Shown here one piece after another: positions 35,788 through 44,868 of a stretch of 64,000 bases of DNA. The notes under the pieces are model-generated. The model saw only the letters and a list, made by a program, of their open reading frames with translations, had not been told where the DNA came from and ran no database searches. Location: contig DASXFC010000009.1 of assembly GCA_036489775.1 (NCBI GenBank), forward strand, positions 1 to 64,000. The letters are read 5' to 3'. The translations under genes were made by a program, and so were the position numbers. The stretch is from Bog-473 sp036489775 (GTDB taxonomy: Bacteria; Actinomycetota; Acidimicrobiia; Acidimicrobiales; RAAP-2). Within the stretch, counting starts at the first letter, position 1. Every line of letters begins with the position of its first letter.

Positions 35788-36825
35788 TCAGACCTCGGGC
35801 TGGCCGGTGACCGATGGGGAGTGCCGGAAGAACTGTTCGACGTCGTGTTGATAGGTGTAGGAGTGAGGGCGTCGCCCGGTCTGGCGTCGTAGTCGCAGGG
35901 CGCGGATGAACGACTGCACGGCACCCGCGCTGGTGGCGTTGTACCGGAACCCGGTGGCGGCCAGGCGCCTGGTGTCCACGCCCCGGCCATAGCGCAGCAA
36001 ATCTTCGAGTTCGGGTGGCAGGTCGAACAGACGGGACAGAGGTCGGATCTTGAGCGGGCTGAACGGCGAGAGCGGCACCAGTCGCGTGCCGCAGATGCTG
36101 GCGACTTCACTCCAGGGGAGACGCCCGTCCCCAGCCACGTTGTAGAGGCCTGGGATGCTGCCCAGGGTCACGTGGAGAAGCGCCCGCTCGACGTCGTCCT
36201 CCTCGACGAATTGGAGGAGGGGGTCGAAGCCGAAAATGGCTGGACACACGGGGCGGGACAGGTTGCGGCTGATGGGCGTCGTCAGGTGCGTCCCCAGCAC
36301 ATTGGCGAAGCGCAGGACGGTCACCAAGGTGGCCGGGTTGTCCTCGGAGAAGTCCCGGACCAGCGACTCGGCGTCGATCAGGGCGCGCTCGACCCGGTTC
36401 CGGGCCGGTGCGCTTCTCGGTGTGTCCTCGTCGAAGGTCGAGGGGTCGGCCGCATTCGAGCCGTAGACCAGGGTGGACGACTTGACGACGATGTGCTTCA
36501 CCGACGATCCGGCGGCTCCGGCCGCGGCCAGGAGGTTCATCGTCCCGATCACGTTGATCTCGTGCATGGCCCGACTGGGCACCGTGGTCGAGTTGGTGAT
36601 CATGAACGTATGCAAGATGGTGTCGACCTGCGTGGCCTTCACGATGCGATTGAGGATCGAGTAGTTCTGGTCGGACCGTACGAATTCAGCCCGCTCGAAC
36701 GGCACGGTGGGGGTGTTGACGCCGAGCCCGAGGATGACCTCTATCCCCGCTTCCTCTTCGAGCGCTTGCACCATCCGGCCACCCCAGAAGGTGTCGGCAC
36801 CGGTCACCAGGATCCGACGTCCCAC
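35788..36825 (-). CDS. NAD-dependent epimerase/dehydratase-like protein lacking YxxxK
   Basis: The 345-residue SDR has RILVTGADTFWGG (an atypical glycine loop), INVIGTMNLLAAA and VVKSSTLVYG. Where the catalytic Tyr-x-x-x-Lys should follow, the sequence is ARNRVERAL, so both Tyr and Lys appear to be missing. It is paired with an acyltransferase 5 bp upstream; the same SDR-acyltransferase pair is Rv0501-Rv0502 in M. tuberculosis. It may bind NAD(P) without classical epimerase chemistry. Confidence 0.85.
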   Translation of the reverse strand: MGRRILVTGADTFWGGRMVQALEEEAGIEVILGLGVNTPTVPFERAEFVRSDQNYSILNRIVKATQVDTILHTFMITNSTTVPSRAMHEINVIGTMNLLAAAGAAGSSVKHIVVKSSTLVYGSNAADPSTFDEDTPRSAPARNRVERALIDAESLVRDFSEDNPATLVTVLRFANVLGTHLTTPISRNLSRPVCPAIFGFDPLLQFVEEDDVERALLHVTLGSIPGLYNVAGDGRLPWSEVASICGTRLVPLSPFSPLKIRPLSRLFDLPPELEDLLRYGRGVDTRRLAATGFRYNATSAGAVQSFIRALRLRRQTGRRPHSYTYQHDVEQFFRHSPSVTGQPEV

Positions 36826-36830
36826 CGGGT

Positions 36831-37709
36831 TCAGCCGAACCAGACGCTGCGCCGGTCGCGCAGCATGTCGTAGACCGAGTCCTGCAGCAGGGCACGGATG
36901 TGCTCAGCCTCCTCCATGACCCGGCTCTTCGAGTAGCGCTCCTGATCGGGGGGCACATCGAAGTGGATCGGATCGAGCACGCGCAGCTTGAACTTGGCCG
37001 GGAAGGGCATGACCACGCCGGCCGGCCCCATGGCCAGCAGGTTGGCTGTGATGGGCAGGTAGGGCAGGCCCAGAGCCTTGGCCAGTGTGGGCAGACGAAA
37101 GAGGACGGGCATCGCTTCTTCGGATCCGATGACGGAGATGGGGATCACGGGCACGCCTGCCCGCATGGCGATCTCGACGAAGCCACCCCGTCCGAACCGT
37201 CGGAGCTGGTAGCGGTCGGTGAAGGACTTCGACGGCCCTTTGGTCCCTTCCGGGAAGACCAGGGCCAGCTGCTGCTGCTCTTTCAAGAGCCGGTAGGCGT
37301 TGCCGGGTCGAGCCGACACGCCGCCAGCCCTGGCCCAGAGGGTCCCGACCACCGGAACCGTCCGGAAGAAGTAGTCGGCCAGCCCGTAGACCGGACGTTC
37401 CAGCTCCTTCTCGATGCCGTGCATGATGACCGGGGCATCGGAGGGGATGGCGCCGGCGTGGTTGGCCACCAGCAAGGCGCCGCCTTCGGTCGGGATCTTC
37501 TCGAGTCCCTCCCACTCGGCCCGGAACCACTTCGAATAGATCGGGTCGTACAGGGCCCGGGCCAGGGTGCGGACCCGTTCCGAGCGTCCCCACTCGTCGA
37601 CATCGGACAGTCGGGGGTCCTCCAGCGGCTCGGCTTCCTCCGCTGGGATCCTGATCGGCACGATGGCCATGGACTTCTTCTTCTCAACCACGGGTCGCCC
37701 GTCGGCCAC
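36831..37709 (-). CDS. PlsC-like lysophospholipid acyltransferase
   Basis: The 292-residue protein has the acyltransferase boxes NHAGAIPSD (an H-x6-D variant typical of the mycobacterial Rv0502 subgroup), FRTVPVVGTLWARAGG, FPEGTKGPSK and VPVIPISVIG. It probably acylates a lysophosphatidate or related lipid on the inner membrane face. The GTG start may instead be the Met at residue 14. It is upstream of the SDR in a likely two-gene operon. Confidence 0.9.
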   Translation of the reverse strand: MADGRPVVEKKKSMAIVPIRIPAEEAEPLEDPRLSDVDEWGRSERVRTLARALYDPIYSKWFRAEWEGLEKIPTEGGALLVANHAGAIPSDAPVIMHGIEKELERPVYGLADYFFRTVPVVGTLWARAGGVSARPGNAYRLLKEQQQLALVFPEGTKGPSKSFTDRYQLRRFGRGGFVEIAMRAGVPVIPISVIGSEEAMPVLFRLPTLAKALGLPYLPITANLLAMGPAGVVMPFPAKFKLRVLDPIHFDVPPDQERYSKSRVMEEAEHIRALLQDSVYDMLRDRRSVWFG

Positions 37710-37776
37710 GTGACAATGGTATCGACCTCTCAGCCGGGGCCCAGCGGGCCGGCGGCTCAGAGGTTGGGACTGTGCC

Positions 37777-39114
37777 TCAGGGGCGGGCGGCGCCGATCAA
37801 CCCCTCGGTGAAGATGGGGGAGTAGGAGACGTCCGAGCCGGTGAACGGGGCTTGGATCACGGTGTCCGTGCCGTAGGGCCCCGATCCGGTGTACATCACG
37901 ACGTGGTCGACCGCGTCGTCGCCATCGAGGTTGTAGTAGTAGAGGAGGTCTCCGGGCTCGAGATTGCTCAGCGACACGTGCGGCAGGTCCGGCCACTGCG
38001 TCTCGGTGGTGCGGGGAATGGAGACGCCCGCCTGCGACCAGGCCCACTGGACCAAACCGGAGCAGTCGAAGCCGTTACCGGGCGATTCCCCGCCGTAGAC
38101 GTAGGGCACGCCGAGCTGCGACTCGGCCTCCTGCACGGCAGCCATCTGCTCGGAGTCCCCGCTGCCTGTTCCGGCCACTGACCCGACATTTCCCGCGGCT
38201 TGGTTGGCGGCCGCGGTGGCAGCTGCTTCGCTCGATGCTCCCCCGACCGCGCCGGCCACCTGGGCGGCAGCTTCCGCGGCGGCTGCCGCGCGTTGAGCCG
38301 CGGCCGCATTCGCTGCCTTCTGAGCCGCGGCCGCTTCCGCTTGTGCTTCCTCGACCGCCGCTTGGGCCACTTCGGTGGCCAACTGTCCCTGCACGTTGCT
38401 CAGCGTCGCCGTTGTTTGGCTAGCTTCCGTCTCGTTGGCTGCCGCCAAGGAGGCAGCTTGGGTGGCTTGCGACTTGGCTTGGGTCGCTTCGCTCTCCTGC
38501 TGTGCTTCCTGCGTGTGCAAACGGGACTCGGAGGTCTGGAGTTGCGTCTTGGCCGAGTCCAGGTCTCCCACCACTTGATTGGTGTATTGCTGCCGAACGC
38601 CGGTCAGCGTCGCTGAATTGAAGTACGACGAAAAGTCCGATTGCGGCGTGGCGTAGACGTAGGCCCGGACGGCATCGTTGGCCAGCGTTTTCCGATCTTG
38701 GTGGATCTGCACGCGTGTCTTGACCAGGCTGGCGTCGGTGACCCGGAGCGCGTTCTGCACGTTGTTCAGATTCAGTTCCGCCGTGTCGTATTGATCATCG
38801 AGTTCCGCGGTCTCCTGTTCCTCTTTGGCCAGGGCCGCCTCGATCTGGGCCACCTGCGACTGGGTGGCGTTGATCTGAGACTGATTGGGAGCCGGACCAG
38901 GCAGCGTGGTGGACGTGTTGGTGGCGCCGGCGGGCGCGCTGAGACCAGCCAACCCCGGTGCCAGGCACACGAGGCCGACGATTGAGCCAGCAAGAAGTCC
39001 GCGAAGGTGAGGACTCCGGCGGGCAGTGTTCCGACATTCCACTGCAGCCACGACTGCAAAGAGTAACCCGGGCACTCCTCGTTCCAGCGGCACCCCTGGG
39101 TGACCACATCCCAT
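37777..39114 (-). CDS. Secreted NlpC/P60 peptidoglycan endopeptidase
   Basis: The up-to-445-residue protein has a hydrophobic export segment (GLLAGSIVGLVCLAPGLAGL), a long coiled coil (about 78-190), an Ala-rich helical linker (230-310), and a C-terminal NlpC/P60 domain with NGFDCSGLVQWAW (catalytic Cys), DHVVMYTG (His) and GDLLYYY. The plan is that of RipA/CwlO-type enzymes, which cut peptide stems during growth or division. The start is uncertain; the GTG at 39042 (VECRNTARRS) gives a more normal signal peptide. Confidence 0.9.
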   Translation of the reverse strand: MGCGHPGVPLERGVPGLLFAVVAAVECRNTARRSPHLRGLLAGSIVGLVCLAPGLAGLSAPAGATNTSTTLPGPAPNQSQINATQSQVAQIEAALAKEEQETAELDDQYDTAELNLNNVQNALRVTDASLVKTRVQIHQDRKTLANDAVRAYVYATPQSDFSSYFNSATLTGVRQQYTNQVVGDLDSAKTQLQTSESRLHTQEAQQESEATQAKSQATQAASLAAANETEASQTTATLSNVQGQLATEVAQAAVEEAQAEAAAAQKAANAAAAQRAAAAAEAAAQVAGAVGGASSEAAATAAANQAAGNVGSVAGTGSGDSEQMAAVQEAESQLGVPYVYGGESPGNGFDCSGLVQWAWSQAGVSIPRTTETQWPDLPHVSLSNLEPGDLLYYYNLDGDDAVDHVVMYTGSGPYGTDTVIQAPFTGSDVSYSPIFTEGLIGAARP

Positions 39115-39143
39115 CGTGGTTGACCGCGCATGGCCTACTTCAT

Positions 39144-40724
39144 ATGGTGCCGGACATGGAGCAAGTCGTCACGGTGCGCGGGGGCAGGGTTCGAGGAGTT
39201 GAGCGCAGGGGGGTCTGGTCGTTCTCGGGCATTCCCTACGCGGCACCGCCGGTGGGTGACTTGCGATGGCGCCCGCCTCAGCTGCCCGAAGGTTGGAGCG
39301 ATGTGCGGGACGGCTCGGCGTTCGGACCGATCGCCCCGCAACCGGCTGCGGTGGCCGGTATCACTAGTCCGTCCGACCCCTCGGCGGCCGAGCCTCAAAG
39401 CGAGGACTGCCTCTCGCTCAACGTGTGGACGCCGGAGCTTCCGGACCAGCCGACGCCGGTACCGGGGTCCGGCCGCCCGGTCATGGTGTGGATCCACGGC
39501 GGTGGGTTCACCGGTGGGAGCGGTTCGGTCGCTCTCTACCGGGGTGGCGATCTCGTTCGCAACGGCGATGTCGTGGTTGTCACTATCAACTACCGACTGG
39601 GGGCGCTGGGCTTCCTGGGTCACCCGTGCGTCACTGACGCCGACGGTTACTGCGGCAGCTGGGGCTTGCACGATCAGGTGGCTGCCTTGCGCTGGGTGCA
39701 AGAGAACATCGCGCAGTTCGGCGGTGACGCCAGCAACGTCACGATCTTCGGGGAGTCGGCGGGTGGGTTCAGTGTGTCCGCGTTGTTGGCCGCGCCTTCG
39801 GCGCGCGGACTCTTCCGGCACGCCATTGTGCAGAGCGGCGGCGCACACGTGCACACGGCCGCGCAGGGTGAGCAGGCCGGCGTCCGGTTGGGTGAAGCGC
39901 TCGATGTGGCGCGCCTCGATCGCGAGACGTTGCTGACGGTTCCACCGGCCGATCTGGTCTCGGCCACCACCGAAATGGCCAAGGGGCGTCCGGAGGCCGG
40001 AGCCGTTCCCCTGCCCTTCCTCCCCGTCGTCGACGGCTCCTTCTTAGCGGCGCATCCGCTCGACGCGGTGCAGGCCGGATCGGCGGCCGGTGTGGACCTG
40101 ATCATCGGGACCAACCGCGACGAACTCACTCTCTTCAGCCTGGGCAATCCCGCTCTGGCCGGGCTCGACGACAACGGAGTGCACCGCTGGCTGGCCAATG
40201 GTGCCCCCGATGTCCCCACCGACGAGCTGCTCGAGACCTACCGGACGGTGCGCTCGGCTCGCCAGGAGGGGGCGACAGCCCAAGAGCTATGGGTGGCGGT
40301 GGGCACCGACAACATCTTCCGGTGGCCCAGCCTGCAGTTGGCGGCGGCCCAACAGGCGCAAGGAGCCCGGACCTTCGTGTACCTCTTCGACTGGGAGTCA
40401 CCCGCGTTCGGCGGCATTCTGGGCGCATGCCATGCCCTCGAGCTCCCGTTCGTGTTCGGCGCCGTGCGCTCGCCGGCGGTGCAGTTGTTCTCGGGGGCCG
40501 GTCCTGAGGTCGAGGCATTGTCGCAGCAGATGCAGTCGGCCTGGCTGGCCTTTGCCCAGACCGGGGATCCGTCGGGCGGCGGGGCCGGGGACTGGCCGGC
40601 CTGGGACCCCGAGGGTCGGGTCACCATGATGTTCGGGCCCAACTCCGGGATGACCAAGGCGCCGAGGAACGAGGAACTCGACGTGTGGGAGCGCTACCGG
40701 CCGCTGCCCGCTGGCATCGCGTAG
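39144..40724 (+). CDS. Type B carboxylesterase
   Basis: The protein of about 526 residues starts at the ATG at 39144 or four codons later. Family signatures are YAAPPVGDLRWRPPQ, EDCLSLNVWTP, WIHGGGFTGGSG (oxyanion hole), the nucleophile FGESAGGFSVSALL, TNRDELTLF (acid) and CHALELPFVFG (His). No signal peptide is present, so it is probably a cytoplasmic esterase such as the p-nitrobenzyl esterase type. It is convergent with the P450. Confidence 0.93.
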   Translation: MVPDMEQVVTVRGGRVRGVERRGVWSFSGIPYAAPPVGDLRWRPPQLPEGWSDVRDGSAFGPIAPQPAAVAGITSPSDPSAAEPQSEDCLSLNVWTPELPDQPTPVPGSGRPVMVWIHGGGFTGGSGSVALYRGGDLVRNGDVVVVTINYRLGALGFLGHPCVTDADGYCGSWGLHDQVAALRWVQENIAQFGGDASNVTIFGESAGGFSVSALLAAPSARGLFRHAIVQSGGAHVHTAAQGEQAGVRLGEALDVARLDRETLLTVPPADLVSATTEMAKGRPEAGAVPLPFLPVVDGSFLAAHPLDAVQAGSAAGVDLIIGTNRDELTLFSLGNPALAGLDDNGVHRWLANGAPDVPTDELLETYRTVRSARQEGATAQELWVAVGTDNIFRWPSLQLAAAQQAQGARTFVYLFDWESPAFGGILGACHALELPFVFGAVRSPAVQLFSGAGPEVEALSQQMQSAWLAFAQTGDPSGGGAGDWPAWDPEGRVTMMFGPNSGMTKAPRNEELDVWERYRPLPAGIA

Positions 40725-40743
40725 CTTCCGCTCGGGTTGTGCG

Positions 40744-41976
40744 TCAGGGCCGCTTCAGGGCCAGGGGGAGGTGCCGTAGCCCGGTGTGACGGTTGCTCCG
40801 CGTCCACTCCGGAACACCGTCGAGCACGAGTTCGCTGAAGGCGAGCAGGAGTTCGGACAACGCCACTCGGATCTCGACGCGGGCGAGGTGGGCACCGAGG
40901 CAGAAGTGCACACCATGCCCGAAGGCCAAGTGGGCATTGGGATCCCGGTCGACCAGGAAGAGGTCGGCGTCGGTGAAACGACTCGCATCGCGATTGGCCG
41001 ATCCCTCCCAGACCAGGACCTTGTTGCCGGGTTCGATGGCGCAGTCCAGCAGCGTGACGGCGGTGGTGGCGGTCCGCCGTTTCGATGGTGACGGTGTCGT
41101 CCAGCGGAGAATCTCTTCGATGGCTCGCGGCAAGAGTTCAGGATTGGCGCGCAGCTGGGTCATCTGTGCCGGGCGTTCGATCAGGGCCAGCATGCCCCCG
41201 GCGATGGCGTTGCGAGTTGTCTCGGCCCCAGCAGAGAAGAGCAGCGTGAAGAACGCGGTCAGTTCGCCGTCCGCGAGTTGTGGCGGGTCGAGCTCGGGGA
41301 GTTCGGCGTGCACGACGGCTGAGAGCATGTCGTCAGCGGGATGTCGACGCTTCTCCTCGATCAACGCCTGTCCGTATGCGAAGAGCTCAGTCGAGGCGGC
41401 GGCCCGTTCTGGCGTCATGGCGAGATAGTCGGACTCATTCGGCAGGTCGAAGATGTGCTCGACGTACTCGAAGAGACGATGCCGATCCTCCTCGGGTATC
41501 CCCATCAAGACGCAGATCGCTTGCATCGGTAGATCGGCCGCCACGTCAACCAGCAGATCGCAGCGGTCGGTCAGCGGATCGAGCAGGCGACGGATCCGGC
41601 GGCGCAGCTCGTCCTCGAGATTCCGCATGGCGGCCGGGGTGAGACCCTTGGTCACCAACCGACGGATCCGCGCGTGGCGGGGATCATCCATCATGTTCAA
41701 CATGATCCCGGCGACCGGGAGATCCTGGAGGATGGTGCCGCCGTAGGGTCGATCTCCTCCGGTCTCCGAGGAGAAGGTGTGGGGATCACGGAGGACCCCG
41801 AGCACCTCGTCATAGGTGGCGACCGACCAGAACCCTTCGCCATCAGGAGTGTGAGCCGTGGGCTCGTGCCATCGGACGGGAGCCAAGCGGCGATGCAGAG
41901 CGAAGATATCGTGCGGGAAACCCCGCGAGAAGTTGTCGAGATCGGTCAGATCTATGGTGCTGAGGTCGTGCTCCAT
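40744..41976 (-). CDS. Cytochrome P450
   Basis: I chose the ATG at 41976 (MEHDLSTIDLTD), giving 410 residues; the longer open frame runs antisense through the tRNA. Signatures are the I-helix SAGAETTRNAI, the ExxR EILR and the haem loop AFGHGVHFCLGAHLAR with the axial Cys. It resembles soluble actinobacterial class I P450s, including CYP125/142-type sterol oxidases, but the substrate is unassigned. No dedicated ferredoxin gene is adjacent. Confidence 0.93.
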   Translation of the reverse strand: MEHDLSTIDLTDLDNFSRGFPHDIFALHRRLAPVRWHEPTAHTPDGEGFWSVATYDEVLGVLRDPHTFSSETGGDRPYGGTILQDLPVAGIMLNMMDDPRHARIRRLVTKGLTPAAMRNLEDELRRRIRRLLDPLTDRCDLLVDVAADLPMQAICVLMGIPEEDRHRLFEYVEHIFDLPNESDYLAMTPERAAASTELFAYGQALIEEKRRHPADDMLSAVVHAELPELDPPQLADGELTAFFTLLFSAGAETTRNAIAGGMLALIERPAQMTQLRANPELLPRAIEEILRWTTPSPSKRRTATTAVTLLDCAIEPGNKVLVWEGSANRDASRFTDADLFLVDRDPNAHLAFGHGVHFCLGAHLARVEIRVALSELLLAFSELVLDGVPEWTRSNRHTGLRHLPLALKRP

Positions 41977-42019
41977 GGAAGGGATGCGCCACACTATTTG
42001 CCATGCATCGGTTCGTTCC

Positions 42020-42096
42020 GGGGGTGTAGCCCAATCGGCAGAGGCAGGGCGCTTAAACCGCCTCCAGTGAGGGTTCGAGTCCCTCCGCCCCCACCA
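42020..42096 (+). tRNA. Class I tRNA with UAA anticodon and encoded CCA (Leu by anticodon)
   Basis: The cloverleaf has acceptor GGGGGTG/CGCCCCC, D-arm GCCC/AGGC with one C-A mismatch, anticodon arm GGGCG/CGCCT with loop CTTAAAC (T33, anticodon TAA), a 5-nt variable loop CCAGT, T-arm GAGGG/CCCTC, discriminator A and an encoded CCA. Anticodon UAA reads leucine UUA, yet bacterial tRNA-Leu normally has a long class II variable arm. Decoding identity is therefore uncertain. It marks the left edge of the island. Confidence 0.75.
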
Positions 42097-42791
42097 TAAA
42101 AGCCTTACTCGAACCTTCCCCAAAGAAAACAGGGGTCAGGGACCGAGCGAAGTTGTATTTCCCACCATTGCCCTCCAGCGTCCGTTTCTGGGACTTGGAG
42201 GTCATTTTCCGCGCTCTTGGGTCCTCAGACCCCGATTTCATGCCTCCCGTCGCCACAAGTTCATCAAATGGTGGGTTGAACACAGCTTTTGCGACCCCAG
42301 ATATGTCCACATAGAGCTTCTCGAAGAGCGCCTGATTGAGTAACTGGCGCTGCCCTGGATCCATTCGCCGATAGAGACCCTGGGGATCCTCTAGGAGCTT
42401 GAGACCGTCTTCGACGAGAGGCCACCCCTGCAGACAATTCTTTCTCAGTACCCCTCAGACGCTCCTGAACCGTGGCGCGCTGCCTCTGGATGAGTGAGAG
42501 GCGTTGCTTGACTTTGGTCGATGACAGATTGCCGTCTGCGACAAGATCGACCAGGTTCTCTTCCTGAGCATCGAGGCGCAGCTGCCGACCGAGCTCTCCC
42601 TGCGTGACAACGAGATAAGACACTTCCGCGTCGCGGGTCGCCATTTGAAAGATGGTGCCTCCACAGGCGATGTCGACATCGTCAGGATGCGCGCAAATTG
42701 CGAGGATCCGTTCACCCCTCTCGACAGGTTCGATTGGCTTCAACAGGATTGCACGAGTCGTGTGAAGGTGCTCCCGATGATCAGCCATCAC
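42097..42791 (-). pseudogene. Chimeric remnant: PIG-L deacetylase N-terminus plus serine recombinase C-terminus
   Basis: Reading from 42791, the frame begins as a PIG-L/LmbE deacetylase (ERILAICAHPDDVDIACGG, the metal-binding AHPDD), and after about 67 residues turns into the helical C-terminal region of large serine recombinases (EENLVDLVADGNLSSTKVKQ, IQRQRATVQERL). A frameshift near 42430 moves the recombinase into another frame, where LKLLEDPQGLYRRM, LLNQALFEKLYVD and PPFDELV continue toward the tRNA. Neither half is complete, so both functions are probably lost. The first ATG overlaps the stop of the membrane-protein gene. Confidence 0.7.
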
Positions 42792-43879
42792 AAAGAGGGT
42801 CGAAAAGGAGGAACTGGGTCGCTCTTAAATCGGCGTGGACCAGACCAGAGCGCCGGTGGGGCATCAATGGCTCTCGCAATGGCGTACGCCGCCTGCTCGT
42901 AGTTAATTCGCCATCCGACGAAGTCAGGCCACGCGTCCTCGGGACGTCGCTCGATCGGGAAGTTGACGTCTCGCATTAGCTTCACCGCGGCCAGGAATTC
43001 TTCGTAGGTGAGATTCACCATTCCGCCGGACGGACTGCCAATGAATCCCATGGTCGATGCAATCTCTTGAAGGGTTTGAAACCCACTGCGGAGACACATG
43101 CGGGCTGGAATTGTCGGTGCTTCCGAGGGTGAGAGGCTAAGCATCAGGGCGGCGGAATCGAGGACGGCCAGCAATGCGGTCACCCACGACACGTATGGCA
43201 GGGGGGCGCGGATTCGAACCAGCGGTGGATAGGTGGTGTGCGTTTCCATGATGTCGGCGGACCATCGCTCCCAGTCGTTGTAGAGGACTGGGAGTGTGTG
43301 TAGCGTCGATCCCGTGCCGAGGCCATAGTGAGTCCGGGCCAACAATTCTGGCCCCCATGCGGGCACACCGGCACGCGCATGCAGCAACGCCACTTCCGTC
43401 GCCCGCCGGTTGAACGCAGCGTAGAGCGCGGGAAGATACGAGATCTGAAGCGCGACGGCGACCAGGCCGGTAAGGGCCGTGACATCGAGAATAACTCTCT
43501 GCGCAGCGCCGTTCTCGGGTGCATTGCCGAACGCCCACAGCGCATCCCCGGTCGTGGAGAAGGCGGTTGTGATTCCGCCGGTGACAGCTGGCCACAGGAT
43601 CAAGGAGAATCCGACGAAAAACGCCACGAGCCACGCCATGAGTTGGCTGAGGAGCAAGATCGGCGCCTGGCCAGCCAGGATCCGGTCACGCCTGACGAAG
43701 TCCTTGACCCTCAGCGTCAAGACTTGAAAGACAAGGTCCACCAGTCGGTCCATCACACGTGAGACTCGAGCCGTGGCGGGTCGGGGCGTGATGACCGTTC
43801 CGATCATGCTGGCGGCAGTGACAATCACCAGAACACCACCTGCGACGGCGGCGAAGTCACGGGCAATCTGGGGCATCAT
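42788..43879 (-). CDS. Multi-pass membrane protein, channel-like family of unknown function
   Basis: The 363-residue protein has membrane segments at about residues 8-30, 72-98 and 132-155, with a re-entrant-like segment TTAFSTTGDALWAFGN between the last two. The cytoplasmic part has LYAAFNRRATEVALLHARAG and WGPELLARTHYGLG. This order is found in actinobacterial hypothetical proteins with an SGSSLFTLGF-type pore-like segment; ion conduction is unproven. It follows the DUF427 gene by 59 bp and couples to the PIG-L remnant. Confidence 0.75.
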   Translation of the reverse strand: MMPQIARDFAAVAGGVLVIVTAASMIGTVITPRPATARVSRVMDRLVDLVFQVLTLRVKDFVRRDRILAGQAPILLLSQLMAWLVAFFVGFSLILWPAVTGGITTAFSTTGDALWAFGNAPENGAAQRVILDVTALTGLVAVALQISYLPALYAAFNRRATEVALLHARAGVPAWGPELLARTHYGLGTGSTLHTLPVLYNDWERWSADIMETHTTYPPLVRIRAPLPYVSWVTALLAVLDSAALMLSLSPSEAPTIPARMCLRSGFQTLQEIASTMGFIGSPSGGMVNLTYEEFLAAVKLMRDVNFPIERRPEDAWPDFVGWRINYEQAAYAIARAIDAPPALWSGPRRFKSDPVPPFRPSL

Positions 43880-43938
43880 CAGTGATCGCCCCCTCTTTCG
43901 GAGGTCTCTTGGCTAAGACGCCACGCCCGGAACACGAT

Positions 43939-44820
43939 TCAGTCGGCGGACTGGCTGCCGATTGTCCGGCTCATCTCGTCAACCGTGAGATCTCGGTCGG
44001 GTCCGTGGGGTACCACTGTCTGGCCTGGCTCGAGCCGGAGCGCTACACCGTCAAGGGTCACGGTGACCTTGTCCGGCTCGAATGAGAACATGCCCGAGAT
44101 CCTGTTGACCTCGGTAAATGGCTCTCGATAGGACCAGACAGCTCCCGGGATACCATCGATCTCGAAGTGGCTGCAAAGACCCTTGTAGGGACAGAACGTC
44201 TGCATCTCGAGGGGCTTGAGGGCGGTCAGGTCGACATCAACCGAAGGCACGTACCAACGGGGCGCAAAGCCAGATTCGTAGAGAGCGAGCGGTCCCGTCG
44301 TGTCAGCGATCGTCCTGCCCTTGCTCTTCACCTCGAAGTGTCGACTCGTCTGCCGAATATCGATTCGGTGATACGCATCAGCCGCGTGGCCGACGATTCG
44401 TTCATCTTCCTCATAGAAGGCGTCCATTGCACGCCATGCAAACGCCACCCGTTCGCCAAGCACGCTTGCGAAACTTGGGAGGTCAGAGTACGCCCACGCC
44501 GCCCGCTCCGTCGACCGATCACCCGATCGAACCGCGAACCAGGTCGTCACACCGAGTTCCTTGTGGCTCGTGACGTGATCGCTCGGTTCCAAGACGCCAA
44601 TGCACACATCGGTCTGGCGAAAGTAGGCAACCGGATATCGACCAGGTTCATGTAGCAGGATCACGTCCTCGCTGTCCGCGATCCAGTCGGCACCGAACTT
44701 TACGCGCATACGGCGCCTCAGTGGTTCGGCAAAGAGCAGGCGTTCGGGTAGCTGCTGCTCGATCAGGAAATGACCGATCGATACGGTTGCCAGTGGTCCT
44801 TGTTGCCATGCTAAGCCCAT
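43939..44820 (-). CDS. DUF427 domain protein, two repeats
   Basis: The 293-residue protein contains two related halves. The first has RVKFGADWIADSEDVILLHEPGRYPVAYF; the second has KGRTIADTTGPLALYESGFAPRWYVP, CPYKGLCSHFEIDG and SGMFSFEPDKVTVTLDG. This is the DUF427 (NTP_transf_9) pattern, a small beta fold of unknown biochemical role that is common in actinobacteria and often next to oxidoreductases. It has no signal peptide. Confidence 0.85.
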   Translation of the reverse strand: MGLAWQQGPLATVSIGHFLIEQQLPERLLFAEPLRRRMRVKFGADWIADSEDVILLHEPGRYPVAYFRQTDVCIGVLEPSDHVTSHKELGVTTWFAVRSGDRSTERAAWAYSDLPSFASVLGERVAFAWRAMDAFYEEDERIVGHAADAYHRIDIRQTSRHFEVKSKGRTIADTTGPLALYESGFAPRWYVPSVDVDLTALKPLEMQTFCPYKGLCSHFEIDGIPGAVWSYREPFTEVNRISGMFSFEPDKVTVTLDGVALRLEPGQTVVPHGPDRDLTVDEMSRTIGSQSAD

Positions 44821-44868
44821 GATGTCAACTTCCTTTCCAGTTGAGTATTGGGGTCGGGGGTTGGGTTG

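Noticed and set aside
37738..37750. Terminator downstream of the NlpC/P60 gene
   Set aside because: GGCCC/GGGCC is only a 5-bp stem with poor extension, expected by chance in GC-rich DNA.
41977..42123. N-terminal extension of the P450 through the tRNA
   Set aside because: The extra residues are the antisense translation of the tRNA gene, a common annotation artefact.
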